Under the pieces are notes generated by a model. The model searched no databases, was not told the origin of the DNA, and saw only the letters and a list, made by a program, of their open reading frames with translations. From Pyrrhosoma nymphula (Eukaryota > Arthropoda > Insecta > Odonata > Coenagrionidae), in contig OY754329.1 of assembly GCA_963573305.1 (NCBI GenBank), positions 145,773,266 to 145,837,265 on the forward strand: a stretch of 64,000 bases of DNA. Reading direction: 5' to 3'. Shown one piece after another: positions 11,640 through 24,260 of this stretch. Numbering within the stretch: the stretch's first letter is position 1; the number at the start of each line of letters is the position of its first letter. The translations under genes and the position numbers were made by a program.

Positions 11640-13689
11640 GTGAAAAAAGGTGCATGCTACCGATTTGGTGTCCAGGCAATTCGCTGCTATTTTATCACAG
11701 CCATATGGTACATACATGACATATATTTTGAAATAATTCGATTACATACGTACAGATTTTCTCCTAAGCGCGAAATAATACGTTCCATACTATTATAATG
11801 GTTGCTAACAAATATCAAGGTATCATGCAGAGTAAAAAAAGCATAATTTGAAAAAAGTTTGCTTAAATTTCGAATTCCGCCCCGAAAACCCAAGTCACGA
11901 CAATGCTTTAATTAAGACGAAATGTTTAAAATATAATTCTTGCAACATTTACATCACTGCACGTATAGTTATTTCCACCGTATAAACAGATGTACCTACT
12001 AGAGAGAAATTTTGTCAAAGAATTTTTTTTCGACTTACTTGAAAAGTCGTTAAAATGTGCACTCATTGGATCACGATGACCGCTCCAACCACCATAACAT
12101 AGGTGTCACTTTCGTTCCAATTCCACTCCAAATTCACTTTCTCTATTTCCTCCCTTTTTATGGCCGGTGTCCTAACACCCCCTGACACACGCCCCAGCGG
12201 TGGCTAGCTGGGCAGTACGTAGATGCATCACCAGATGTGATGTACATGGTATGATAACGCGATCGCGTAAACGGAATTATGTTTTTGACGAGTCCTCTTC
12301 GATAATCGTACACGAAGGCCCATTTTGTCAGTATTTTCCATTGAATTTCATTAAGTATACTCAGGTAGTCAACCTAATATCAGGGAATTGTATGTAAATG
12401 AACGTTTACTTTAGAAAGTTCGCGGAGCTACAGCATGACTACCGCAGTCTGCTTGCCTTTTTAATTCATCACAAAAAGTTCACGGATCTTGTACATTGTA
12501 CAAGTTTACACGGACACCAATAAAAAGAAAACAGTGCGATCTAGTACTAAAGAATAGGAATAACGGACGATGATGACAGGGGAAAGGATGCCAAACCTAC
12601 CGGGAACTTGGAAACAAAAACACTAGTAATCGGCATTATGCGAGAATATCAGGGAATAAAACTATCCAGATATTATCGCCCCATTGGACCTTCGATTATT
12701 TATTGGATCGATGAATTCGATAGAAAGAACCAAAGGGTAATAAAGAAACCAAAAAACTATACTTTCTACGCAAATAGGCACGTAAAAATTGAGTAAGAAG
12801 GGATATAAAGAAATATTTTAATACGAATGCCAACCCTTTCACCTCATTCGATTTTCGGTATTCTCACTATTAGGTAAAAGTTTCCCAATACTGTATATCC
12901 AGTATATCAGTAGAAGAACGATACAAACAATTTTCGCAAAGCCTTTACCGCATGTCAATTTCTTTCCTTGTCATCAGAGTCGTACTAGCTCCACCACCTG
13001 AGGATTTTAACAGCATGTAAAATTTACCATAGAAAGACCATAATGAGAATCAAGGTTAGTAATGTGATGCGGTTAATTAAAAAGTGACAGTCGTGTATTT
13101 CCGGGTAGAAACTCCAAACTATACGGTCAATGTTGCACCGAAAATAGTTTCCAGTATGAAGGATTTTAGCTTATGCGCGAATAGATAGAATAGGTATAGA
13201 TTGGAAGTTTCAAACTTGGCTGACCTACCAGTCAGCAACGATTCAACAGCTAAGCATGACAACCTTAATGACGATTTCTGAGTTAGCTGCGTTGAAACAT
13301 TCAAACCTGATAACCTAACCCAATGCTAAACCCGTGAAATCTACATTCAATAGAGTTTTTTAATAATCAATTCACAATACTATGAAGACGGAAGGTCAGG
13401 CAGCCTCAAAGATCCCTCCTCACAAAAAGATTGCAATCTCTAATCTGAATTCTCTACCGACGGGTTGTGTTCATCCGAGTGCTTAATTTATGACACCGTT
13501 CTAACACCTACGTCAACGCGCGAGTGTGACGTTGATGGAGATTACCGCACGACCTGAAATCTCTGGTGTCTTCCATTTAGTGACGCAACCCTTTCTCTCC
13601 GCAGAATAACCCCAATTTTTAAAAACGTTTTTATTATGTTGACTTCTTGTCTGTCTGTTCGGTACAAATGAGCTAGAAACTTGAAACAT
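11640..13689. other. No recognisable gene
   Basis: AT-rich, with short chance open frames. Confidence 0.45.
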
Positions 13690-13870
13690 AGCTCAGAACT
13701 AGATGACAATGCACTATAAGTAATAAAATATAATATATATGTTATAAATATTAAATATAATATCTATATATCATAAATTATACACAATATATACATAGTA
13801 TAATAATTTATTTAAAATTTAAAACGTTAAAAAAAACGTTTATATCGTAAAATACGTTTTTTTCCTTTAA
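13690..13870. repeat. AT-rich low-complexity tract
   Basis: An almost pure A/T stretch with ATAATATATATGTTATAA-type runs and a small AAACGTTaaaaaaAACGTTT inverted motif. I see no other structure. Confidence 0.6.
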
Positions 13871-14640
13871 ATTATTTTCTTCTTAGTACCGCCGCGCCGG
13901 GGCGAAAGAACGGCTTCGTCCTTTTAGATACTGGACATTCTTGATCGCAAAGATCCACGACCGATAGAGCCAAAAAATACTTAAGTCCACCAAATACTTT
14001 CTACAGTTAAAAAAAATACTGCTTTCAACTTATCTGAGCTATTATAAAACACAATTATAGTACAAAATTTTCAGACTATCATACGTATATACTTTTAATG
14101 AACACATTTTACCGCCGTGGGATCCGACGGCAGTGCCATTTTTTTAGAATCAACTTTGTTGAATTGGTTATTCACCACTTGAATTAATGTATGCGATAAT
14201 ATATTATAAAGATTTTGTTGGGTCGTTTTCCTCCCCTTTGTCGGCTCGGTGGCGAGTTCACCATTTTCAGGGTTTTTTCCAACGTGTAGCATTTTCCGCC
14301 GGTCCCTTTCTCCCGCGGACGCCAAGGAGGATTCACTCACACCCTTTGGAGTGAGGAGTCCCTAGCGGTACCGTTTACCGAGGGTCAGTAACCCTGTCTC
14401 ATCCTGAGTGTCAGTAACCCTGTCTTTTGCCTTCGGCGTGGGTGTCGCGTGGGGTTTTTTCAAGCAGTGTATGTCGGAAGCCGGGAGCGTGTGGACGCGG
14501 ACATGTGTCGTGCGCTTCGTTGGAAGTCGCGCGGGAATAAACACTGATTCGCTTGAAGGTGTCCTCGTACTTAATTAATCATAATCGGGGGCACACGGCC
14601 CCGCGCGCACATTTTCTGGTCATTTGGACAGGATCGCGCA
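13871..14640. other. No recognisable gene
   Basis: Mixed composition, more GC-rich at 14200-14560, with only short open frames. Confidence 0.4.
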
Positions 14641-15478
14641 CAGATTTGGTCATGTGTTTTTTTTTTAATCTCAACTTCCTTTTTGCCAAAGTTTCACCTT
14701 TTAAGTAAAGCATCATCAGGGCTACAACCCAATGCGAGGTAAACAATTATTACCAGTTATAATAATACAAAGATAAAAAAGTTTACACTCACAAATGTGA
14801 GATCAACTTTCCTGCTATGACAATGGTAACAAACATTTAATTTCGGTAATAAAATCCACACCAATAAAAAAAGATAAAGCCAAAATAGAAAACCCATGCT
14901 AAATGTATTATTTTTAAAAATATAAGTAAAAATAATATAATTAAAAATGAATAGCATAAATAATAAAGATAACAATTCTGGATATCTTAACATCAAATTT
15001 TGAATATATATTACATATTTCACGAATATAAAAGACATATTCGTATTCGTACTGAAATTTTGGAGAACAGTATATAACAAATAGAAGAAAAAACTTTAGT
15101 TACGTGAGATACAACTATGATATATTTTGCTTAATTTTGTATATCTGCTCTATGGTTACGAGCTGACGGAGATTTTATGATGTGGACCATTTCTTTGAAT
15201 AGCCTCTTCTGAAGGTTCGATTCAAAATCTATAGGTTAAGCTTCCTTAAAGTGGAAATTATGATTGTTTTCAAGAGCATGGTGAGCCAAAGCACAGGTCC
15301 CGGAAGCCGTTTTTATTGAATTGCTAATTCTATTTTTAAGGTAGGTACTGTGAAGTTTATCCTGTCACATTCATGGCAAAAAATGGAATAAATAATGTTG
15401 CTTTTTAAATCATTGGGGGTTTGGCGAAGCGTTGGCAAAAAGGAAGTTGAGATTTAAAAAATACACATGACCAACTCC
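14641..15478 (-). mobile_element. Truncated Penelope-like element with inverted terminal-repeat pieces
   Basis: A segment at about 14646-14700 is repeated in reverse complement at about 15419-15475, sharing CTCAACTTCCTTTTTGCCAA. Between them the minus strand (about 15440-15130) reads as the GIY-YIG endonuclease end of a Penelope-like ORF: an IFCHECDRINF-like piece, then ALAHHALENNHNFHFKEA, one stop, then FESNLQKRLFKEMVHII, with a frameshift between the first two. Penelope-like elements are known for complex terminal repeats that can be inverted. The copy is 5'-truncated and disabled. A 107-codon minus-strand frame at 14757-15080 lies downstream of it and is probably AT-rich 3' sequence, not a gene. 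Confidence 0.75.
14691..14719 (-). ncRNA. Hammerhead-ribozyme-like core in the Penelope-like terminal repeat
   Basis: On the minus strand the conserved CTGATGA and GAAAC boxes are separated by about 17 nt that could form a weak stem (CTTT/AAAG). Upstream lies GGGTTGTAGCC and downstream TTTGGC. Hammerhead motifs are established in terminal repeats of Penelope-like elements, and this one lies on the same strand as the coding remnant. Stem II is poor, so the copy may be inactive. Confidence 0.45.
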
Positions 15479-16876
15479 CTGTAAATTAAACGCATACATT
15501 TATAATTAACGCATTTTTACTTCAATTTATTGACAGAAATCCACCAATAACTCAAATAATAAGATGGGAAGGTGTCTAAATGTCATCACCATTCGATTCC
15601 CTGGGAGAATCCATTTCCTATGCACAGTTTTTCGTAAAAAAAGGCATTCATATTATATTTAAACCATTTTTCCATGTTTCACCCATTCTCGCATTGGAAA
15701 TAACGCTATTTCAAGTTCAATTTGCGAAAGAATAGCAAGGAAAGGAAATAAGGAAAGAGACCAAGTCCCCTTGTAGATACGGAGCACTTTTTCTTATCTA
15801 CATCTTTCCTGGATAGGGGACTTAGCTATTTTTCCATCTGATTCAAAGGTCGAATTTCACTTGTCCGTTGGTACTTTTTTACAATAATAATTTTGAATAT
15901 GTAACATCAGGAGAGGAGGAAATGGGGACCGTAGGTATACCAAGAGTGTCCACTAAAATTAAGCTATTGAATTCCATGACTTTTCCAGGTCAAAGTTCAA
16001 TTTTTCCAGAGATAACTTGAGGTCCTTTCATATTCAATCATGCAAGATTAAATGTGAAATGAAATGCCCAAGGACCTAGCGTTTAAATATTTCTCATAGT
16101 GCATTTAATAATCATTTGGAATAGTTGGGTAAAATGTAATTTCTAGATGAACAACAAATCTATCATTTAAAAATTTAGAGTAGGAACTATATACTTTTAC
16201 ATTCCTTGCAGTATAACATTCACTATGTCACATGCTTGCTACCTTATCATTGGAAATTTGAAATGTTCATTCTTTTTCTCCCTCTTCATTGATTTACCCA
16301 GCGCTCATCTATTGTGATGTAAAAAAAATTAAGCCGTTATCAATGACGGCAAAGTCATAGAAAAAAGGATGACTAAATCTTCACAAATCTCAAATCAAAA
16401 CGACTTTTTTAACCCTCCATCTTCTTACTTACAGTTGGTATATCTTCCCCATCCACTTGCCATATAAATAAAAAAAAACATCGGATATAACTGGAAAACA
16501 TATCTATTCCCCCTCCCCTATAATTCCCTAGGTACCTTCGTATATACGATTCGCAGTCGTAACAAAGTTGCGAACATCGGTGCGTGTGAAGGCTCACATT
16601 GCATACGATAGAATACCAGAGCAGAGAGAGATGATCTCGCGCTCAACGCGTGACCATTTCGTAACGCCATATTGGCATCGATGATGTGTGGGTTGCGTCG
16701 GTAACAAGCGCTAGGAATTACAGGGGCAAGGCAGTCATGCCGGTGCGCCGGTCGTGTATCACCCGGGGGCGACTGCTCACTGCAACAAAATCATCTATTG
16801 CCCCCTGAACGTGGAAAAACGAAGACCGAGAGGTTTCAACATGCCAAGGAAGTTATTATGACGGAGAAAATAAGTG
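15479..16876. other. No recognisable gene
   Basis: AT-rich, with no supported feature. Confidence 0.45.
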
Positions 16877-17163
16877 CACTAGAGTCCCGATCACGTCCCG
16901 ATAATCCGAACAAATTGGGACCGGACACTGTTCGGGTTGCGAAATTTTCGGATTATCCGAAAAACTGCAATTTATACAGTAAAATTCCATTCAAATCACT
17001 TTATTTCGTGTATTGATATATTGTATACATTTATGTACTATGTGCAGTATTGTATAACACAATCGTCAATATTTATAGTACGTACAGTTCACCATTCCGA
17101 AAATTCTGTTCAGATTAACCGAACTTTAGGATTATCTGTGTTCGGATCAGCCGGACTTTAGTG
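16877..17163. mobile_element. Degenerate pogo/Tigger-like MITE
   Basis: The ends form an imperfect inverted repeat. CACTAGAGTCC on the left matches CACTAAAGTCC on the reverse complement of the right, and both are followed by segments rich in ATCCGAAC/ATAATCC words. Repeated TCGGATTATCCGAA-type words are typical of pogo/Tigger-derived MITEs. There is no transposase, and target duplication is not clear. Confidence 0.4.
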
Positions 17164-20100
17164 TGCTTGTAATTTTTACAGTACTTATGGTATCGATCTT
17201 GAATAAATAACCTTCAGATACGGCGCTTTCCACGAAGTAAATTTCCTGTACTCAATTTCCATTCCTTAGTAATAGAAAAAGAAACATTTTTTTTAATGCA
17301 TATTTTCGCAGCTATTTCTCCGGCAGAAAGTAGGATGGCTAAGACCAGTGAGGTCCGGAGGCTAAGCAACCCGCTCGACTTTGATGCCAATAAGGCGCTG
17401 CGAAATAGTCACCCTTCGCCTCCACTGTAGGGATAGGAGATAAGCTCTGTGCTCTGGTGATAAAATGCATTTCAGATATGATAGGACGATAGTAGACAGA
17501 AGCGAAAATTGGTTGGGCTGTCGTCCTAGCTTAATACTCATTGTCAACTTACTTTGCACAAAGCTAATCATCGACTTGCGAGACAAAATGGTTCAGTCAT
17601 CTACACTACTCTGTCACATTGTTGACTTTCTCACCGGCTTAACAGCTGTTTGCCGGCGAGAAAGTTTACGAATCGCCTCTCAGGAGCTTATCGTGATCTG
17701 TTCACCGATATTTTTTAAGAATGGATAGCCACAAGTTCTTGAGCTAGTATTCTTCTTTCGTGAATATTACCTGACTTTTTATCTTTAGATATATCAGGAA
17801 AAGAGGAATTGTGTCGATTTTTTAGGAAAACCACCAAATACGTATTCCTGAAGTAGGACAACGTTCTCTATAGTTTTATAGTTACCTATTCACCTAATAG
17901 ATGTACTAAAAAAGTTTGCTAGGTGAGCTGTTATGCGGGAACCTGCTAGTGGCATTGGCTGGTGGATAATATGGGTAATCATACACATTCATTCACTCCG
18001 TCACAGCAAGCCCAATGGAAATATTTCCCATTTTCCCTTAAAGTTACTGAGAAGACAGGGATAGTTTAATTTTTAGTTATTTGTTGACAACTATTCAATA
18101 GCAGAAGTAGTGCTTCAGTTAAGCGTTCTTCAACGGCCAAGATCATTTCGCACTGACTGTGTGCCACTTGCAGACAGGGACGACAGCAACCGGGCGAATT
18201 GGATAATCATCCATCCAAATAAAACTGGTGTTTTCATTGTGCAAAGATGTTTCCCTGACAACAATTCAAACTCCTTGCGAAAAAAATTATATTATTTCCC
18301 ACATTGAAGGGAGCGAGGTCCCTATCGCCACCATTTTCCATGCATAATAAATAATACATTTAGTCTTTCGTTTTCATTTGAAATCTTACCAAATGCGACC
18401 CCAAGGGTAATTTATTCACAGACAGTCACTGGCTGTTATCTATTTAGCGTCGAGTGCCGTCAACATGGCCATTAAGACATTTATATCAACTGAAAAGTAT
18501 TATAAGAGTATTGTAAATTAATCAGAGTTTATACGCGTGGAAAGTACGGCAGTTTATGAATATTTTACGGTCAAAAAAGGGTAATAGGAGGACATTAGAT
18601 GTATATAGCAGAAAACTGCAAGCGGTAAGCGAATTTTAGCGAAGGATCATCGTAGAACTAGATCAGCCTAGTTATCTAATTTCTTCGCCAAATTAATCTA
18701 TCCAACAGCCAGAATAAATAGTGTTATATGCAATATGGAAGATTTCATCACTCTTATTCCAATGAACTCTTGTTTCTGCTCACTATATTCCTCTTCTTAA
18801 ACGCTCTCTCATTTACCTACACTGAAGTAAAATATTTACCGTGAATTCGAAAATTTTAATGATTTTTCGCAAAATGTCCTAACTTTTCCATATCGGCGAA
18901 ATTCCATGACTATTCCCAGTTTTCCATGTCAGCGGACACCCTGTATATCATCCAGGTATTGCCAGGAAGAACCAAAAGTAGTGAACTATTACAAGTAATA
19001 AACTGTTGAATTAATTGATTTAATCCCTTTCTCGTCCTTAATCTAGCTCAGGATTACTGGAGTCCATGGAGGAGACAGCGATAAAGTATGTGATAAAATT
19101 ATAAAGTTTAGGTGAAGGTAAAGCTACTCATGAAGTCCCAAAGCAGAACAGGTGAGTTAATAAAGTGAGCTGGTTTGCCGGTTTTTGCTTAGTTAGTTGA
19201 TTAAGCTCTCGTATGGTTCACGGTCCAAACTCGAACAATTTCAATATGTCACTTTCGTGCTAGAGAGGGAGATTTTTCATAAACCAATAATTTATTTTTC
19301 ATTGCTAATAAGTTAAAGAAAAACTTAATTACGTTTACGTCTTTCGAGGAATAACCCTGGACAACTACTCCTCGCTTAGCCGAGCTAAATGCGACCGATT
19401 AAGGCAATCATAGTTTGTATTATTTTGGAACCTAGAACGCCATTCGTGCTGTTTCAGCATTGACAAAGAACAGACACAGTCTTCTGCTGTATACACACCA
19501 TCTAGAGCCACGCCTACGGCACAAAGCCAACAAAATTACAGAGTCCGCAAAGAGCCTCTATAGGCGGAACATGGAGTGGGTCCTTTCAATGAAACGAACT
19601 ATTCCCCCTTCATGTCATCGAAGATGCGACGGTGAGTCATGAATGGGGAATGTATTAGTTACACTACAAGCGAAATGGATGTGTTAAGACTCTTACAAAC
19701 TCATCCCCACCTGCCAGTTTCGCCCTCCTTCCTTTCCTCTCGCTGTGAAGATTGTATCGACGCCAAACAGCCTTGACAAAACACCATATTAAAGATGTTG
19801 AAGTACGGCATCGGGAATGTGTTAACATTTATGCGCTGAAATTAAACATGCATCTTTCACTTTAATGATATCGTTTTTTCGCAAACCAAACATCACGATC
19901 CCATCTTTGATCTAATGAAAAGGTTTCCTTCCCAGCATGGAAGTTGAGGAGAACGATTAAATTCTTTCTCCCTTCGCCATCATCTGCGAACCTGTTCCGG
20001 AAAATCCTTAAAACGCGTCAACAACTCGGGCTATAACTCCAGTCCTCTTTTTCTTCTGAGTCCTTCACGAACACGGGCGATCGTTATCATGGCTTTCTTT

Positions 20101-21199
20101 CCATCAGCTGAGCTCCCGAATAGTTGTGTGGTGTTCTGTTCGCACCTAAGTTTCTGAGTCATTTCCCTCGGCCATGCCTTACTTCACTTTTACCTTCAAT
20201 AATCGCTTGGAGGATATAATTCTCGTCGTTTCTCATAGCGTGACTTATTTCGATACCCGTTCTTTTTTTCCAATTGTACGGGGAGCTTCACGTAGTTTAT
20301 TCAGGCGTAGGGAGCACCTCTTCCGAACGTGCAATCTTATCCATTCATGCTTGCTTTTCAGACCTCGGCCGATTATCCCCACCCATGAGATGTCATTCAC
20401 AGTTAATGCGTGCGAATTCCTTTCTTCGTTTCCCCGAATGCGAGGTGGATCGACCTCTGACGTCCTCCGCCATCAAGCTCGGATACCAACAAGGTTGATT
20501 TCTTGATGATACAGGATGAGTGTATCGCCCCTTGCCAGTGTACTTTGAATAAGAGGACTGATCCACCGCTTCCGTAGACCACCCCTTGCGAGGACCAGCT
20601 CTCTCGTGGAATGAATTCCATCGAGCCTCACTGGTTATGCTAACTCCGTTACGTTACTCTTTCCTTTAATTATCCCCGCTGCGACCTAAAAATCGCTCTG
20701 TTTGCATCGCATAAGACTTTTTAAAAACAAGTAAGAACATGGTATTACGTACCTACGCGTGTACCTAGCGCTCGTTTTTTCCCGAAAATTATCATGAAAA
20801 AACCAGGTGTGCGTCATTTACGGAGATAAATGTGATAGACTGCTCCGGTTGTTCGGATTTCAGACATACGCCGAGCACAGAACACAGTTCTGCGTCATGT
20901 GCACAAGGAGACACATTATTTCCATCACAGTTAATATCTCATTCCAACTTTTTCCGCTTCCAATACAATCATAACGCGCAAAATAAACTTTTCCCACTAT
21001 TTTCTTTGCAAGAATACGGTGCGCATCTTACACAACAGCTTATACTACATGCGTAAAGACCGTATTTTTTTGTTAGCCTTCTGTGGTTTGGCAACGGCGC
21101 AGAAGAAATCTCCATTGTTTCGATATGCTTTTTATAAAAAAAGGCGCGTGGAATATTAAAAAGGTATTCATCAACGTGTATTTTGCATGCTCGTCGTCT
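17164..21199. other. No recognisable gene
   Basis: About 4 kb with no open frame of interest and no clear repeat. A 110-codon plus-strand frame at 20174-20506 has no recognisable domain. Confidence 0.4.
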
Positions 21200-21720
21200 A
21201 GGGAACGCGGAAATTGACCCCTGCACCCGAAAGGAAGGAACGAAAAAAAAATAGCGGGGAGATGGATTCCACACGGGGAGCGGAAGGTGGAGGAGTCCGT
21301 GGGCTGCTCCCTTCTCTCAAGGGCGACCGGGCGGCGGAGGCTGAGGTGGACCAATGCTTGGGGAGGGGATCGGGACGGTGGGAGGGGGAGAAAGAGGAAT
21401 GGCGAGTCTCTTTACCCCCCGCCCCGGCCATCCTCTCTTCTTTCGCCGGCGCGAGTGGCAAATTACGGATGGGGAAGAATCTGGGAGGATGGGGGAATGT
21501 AGCGGAGGAAAGGAGGGGATAAGGGGGGGATGAGGGGTGCTCAATCGCATTGTGGGGGGTGTCGACCTCTTCTCTCTCCCTTCCCCCCCCCTTGCCCCCC
21601 CGCCGGAATTCGCGCGCCCCCGTGACGGGTTTGAGAGCGCGCGCTCTCGCGTCAAGTCAGTCAGGGCGGACCCCGCGTGTGGACGTGGCCGAGACCTTTT
21701 TTCTGGAGTTAAATTCGCAT
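21200..21720. promoter_or_regulatory. CpG-dense, G-rich patch with possible initiator
   Basis: GC-rich, strongly purine-biased plus strand (about 21240-21535), then a C-rich block, then GAGAGCGCGCGCTCTC (a perfect palindrome near 21632) and TCAAGTCAGTCAGG (about 21651-21664), which contains an arthropod initiator-like TCAGT. This is consistent with a promoter, but composition is the main evidence. Overlapping open frames are composition artefacts. Confidence 0.3.
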
Positions 21721-22087
21721 TTTTTTTCCTGATTCCAAGCCTCACACTAAGAGTTTTACATAATACCGAAAATTTGGTGCAAAGTCATTCTAAAGGGCTC
21801 AATTCTATTTATTTCCGTTTGTTACCACTGTACTGAAGATAATTAAGGAAACAAAAGTAAAGACATTCAAATAAAAACATCGATTCCACTGAATATTTAT
21901 TTTTTACATTATAATAAGTGGAGTCGATGACTTTTTATTTGAAGATGTATCGATTTCGCAATGGAAACCTACTGTCTCGGCCTCAATCATCACTCACAAA
22001 AAAGTTAAGGCTTCAGACAACACTTTGTGGAATTTGTTGACAGAGATCATACCCAAGAAAATACTTTCTGAAATTTCACAGTTATTA

Positions 22088-22191
22088 AATTTTCTCCGAT
22101 CTATGTTTCGTCAGTTTAACTGCCTTGTCAACGTTTTATAAATACGTTGATACTGACAATTGAATAGTCCAAACCTAGATCGGAGAAAATT
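22088..22191. mobile_element. 104 bp MITE-like hairpin
   Basis: Perfect 15 bp terminal inverted repeats AATTTTCTCCGATCT (22088-22102) and their reverse complement (22177-22191). Inside them TTGTCAACGT and ACGTTGATACTGACAA form a further imperfect inverted pair. It has no coding capacity. Confidence 0.6.
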
Positions 22192-22325
22192 GAAATGATT
22201 GCGGAGTTTTACGAGGTAATTATTTTTTTAAAGATGATCTTCCTAAAATAAAGAAAAAAAGAAAAATGGGAACACAAGGTCGGGGCTAGGCTTCGCAGCA
22301 GCTACTGATTGTGTAATCAGCCTGT

Positions 22326-22566
22326 TATGATGGAAAAGAAACAAACTTTGCAAATTTCACTGTGTTTGAATTCAAGAGCCGGGTTTTAACAGCTTATGTC
22401 ATCTTCAGGTGCAAAATACAAAGTTTAACACCCCCCCTCTCCCTTGACCACCACACTCACCCTTTGAGTATATATTCGACTGAAACTTTGTAATTTGCAC
22501 CTGAAGATGACATTTAAAAAACTTACAGTGAAATTAGCAAAGTTTGTTCCTTTTCCATCATGTAGA
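22326..22566. repeat. Inverted-repeat element with CTGAAGATGACA motifs
   Basis: The left arm (about 22326-22430) reappears in reverse complement at about 22485-22566. Shared pieces are CATGATGGAAAAG, ACAAACTTTGC, TTTCACTGT and GCACCTGAAGATGACAT. In each arm, read toward its own outer end, CTGAAGATGACA begins the same layout as the hammerhead-like hairpins at 54220 and 58553. In the left arm it is followed by TGTT and AAAACC, which is close to a GAAAC box. Confidence 0.6.
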
Positions 22567-22919
22567 AATTACACCGAGTTACCCCTGACATTGTACGATT
22601 TGTTAACAGCTTGTTATGGTTTGTAGATAACGTGAGATGAAAGAAGATCTTACGATAACGCTGAACTGTATGGAATAAACTATAAATTAATACGACTAGA
22701 AGATTAATTTGAAGAACACCAATATTATAGTTGTGGAGAAAATCATTAAGACAAAGTCAACGTGAGGTTAAGACCGCAAAAACTGGGACAAATGGACGAA
22801 TTTTGCTCTCTGGAAAATAGGATAGCCAGTAATGAAAGAAAAAAAGAAAGATATAATAAGTAGAAAAGGCAAGGAAAGAAAACATTCTTCCACAAGAAGA
22901 ATTTACAACCAACTAACAA

Positions 22920-23285
22920 TACACGCATGCAGGGTAACAACTGCAGTGCAGACAAGATCGGAAGCAACGGAAATACAGTGCTATCCAAGAACGGCGACGT
23001 CAAATAGACGGAGAGAATCATGACGAAGAGTTATTGAGAAAAGATGCACGATTAAAATTCTAAGTAGGAGAGAAAAACTTGTTGGACGTATTTTGCAACA
23101 AAATAGCCTCTTGAAAACAATGGTGAAAGGAGAAATGAAATAGAAGCATTGCCGAGGAAGATCAAGGATGGAATAAATGGACGTTTAAATGAAGACTTAT
23201 GAGGTAATAAATCGGTTAGTAGATATGACAGGGGATTGGAGAGCTGCAGAAAACTAATCTTTGGATTGATGACTTCTGTTGATGA
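22920..23285 (+). pseudogene. LINE 3' end, same family as 38470-39045
   Basis: Reading across frameshifts gives a degraded version of the C-terminal tail seen at 38470: an EATEIQC-like piece, RRRES, REKLVGRILQQNSLLKTMVKGEMK, GRSRMEWMD-like, KTYEVINRL and GDWRAAEN*SLD before a stop. These are the final modules of a non-LTR retrotransposon reverse transcriptase (the GHVLR, GRPR and EWRAAANQ regions). It is 5'-truncated with several stops. Confidence 0.65.
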
Positions 23286-23905
23286 TGAGGCCGTAGAGGG
23301 CGGGTATTAGGGCGCTAATGGAAAACATTTGTTCAGGCTTCGGTTTCTTCAGCTCCGAAGCGACGATACTTTCCGATCATGCTGCCGGAAAACGGAAACA
23401 CCCATATCGCCCAAGGATTGTAAAAGATAAATCGCATTTTCTTTCCGATCACGAATGTCCACACAAAATTGAGATAGAAAATGACTTTCCCGTCTTTGTA
23501 TCTACGTAACTGTTGAGTGACGATCAAAATTGACCCTATCAGTATTTCATGTTTTTACAAAATAGCCGAAAATTTACCCACCATTTTCACCTTTTCCAAA
23601 TACGTCACCATTTTTTTCTGAAATACACATCCGCTGCCTTCCTCGAAAACCAAGATTAGCATAAAATTTCCGACGGAAAAATTGCGGATGATAGGTAAAA
23701 CGAGGTAAAATATTTTTCTAGTTACCGCTCACGCACAACTGAGGGAGAACTGCAATGTGTTAGATTATCAAAAAGGCAGAAGCACCCCCATTTAATTTTT
23801 CCCCATAATATTTAAGAAAATGCCACAGTGAAAAAAGTATAGAATACTATTATCTTCTAATCTTGCATTTCACGTCAAACACGCCAGCGTTTTTTTCTAT
23901 GAATT
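23286..23905. other. No recognisable gene
   Basis: Short open frames only. Confidence 0.4.
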
Positions 23906-24260
23906 TACCGAGATCACAATTGACGTCAAAAATATGACCAAGAGATACCGGCTTCCGAGTTTTTACATGTTTTTCGGTCCTTTCACAGGCATCCGAAGTG
24001 GCGCGCGCATGCGTGTAGCGAGCAAATGGGAAGACAACTGACGTCAGCAAACACGCGCGAATTGTTCGCCGCGGTGTTCGACCTGAGCGTCGCCGCGCAT
24101 CCGAGCGCTTCGTGTTCCGTTAGCGCGGACGCAGGGGAGAGAGAGGCGCCCAGGGGTGCGCCAGGGGCGAGGGGAGGCGGCGGGGTTCATTCGCTCAATC
24201 GAGGCTCGTGGGAACGGAGAAGCGAAGCGATTTTTTTACGACACCGCACTTGAAAACAAA
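23906..24260 (+). promoter_or_regulatory. CpG-dense promoter-like region with two CRE sites
   Basis: Two perfect CREB/ATF palindromes TGACGTCA lie at 23921-23928 and 24039-24046, the second at the edge of a CpG-dense block (about 24000-24235). That block then drops abruptly into AT-rich sequence. CRE pairs beside a CpG-dense block are a typical promoter layout. Open frames downstream, including a short one from an ATG at 24279, show no recognisable protein, so the strand is a guess. Confidence 0.4.

Noticed and set aside
14757..15080. Hydrophobic 107-codon minus-strand frame resembling a membrane protein
   Set aside because: It lies in AT-rich sequence just downstream of the Penelope-like coding remnant. 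Phe/Leu/Ile richness is expected from T-rich codons.
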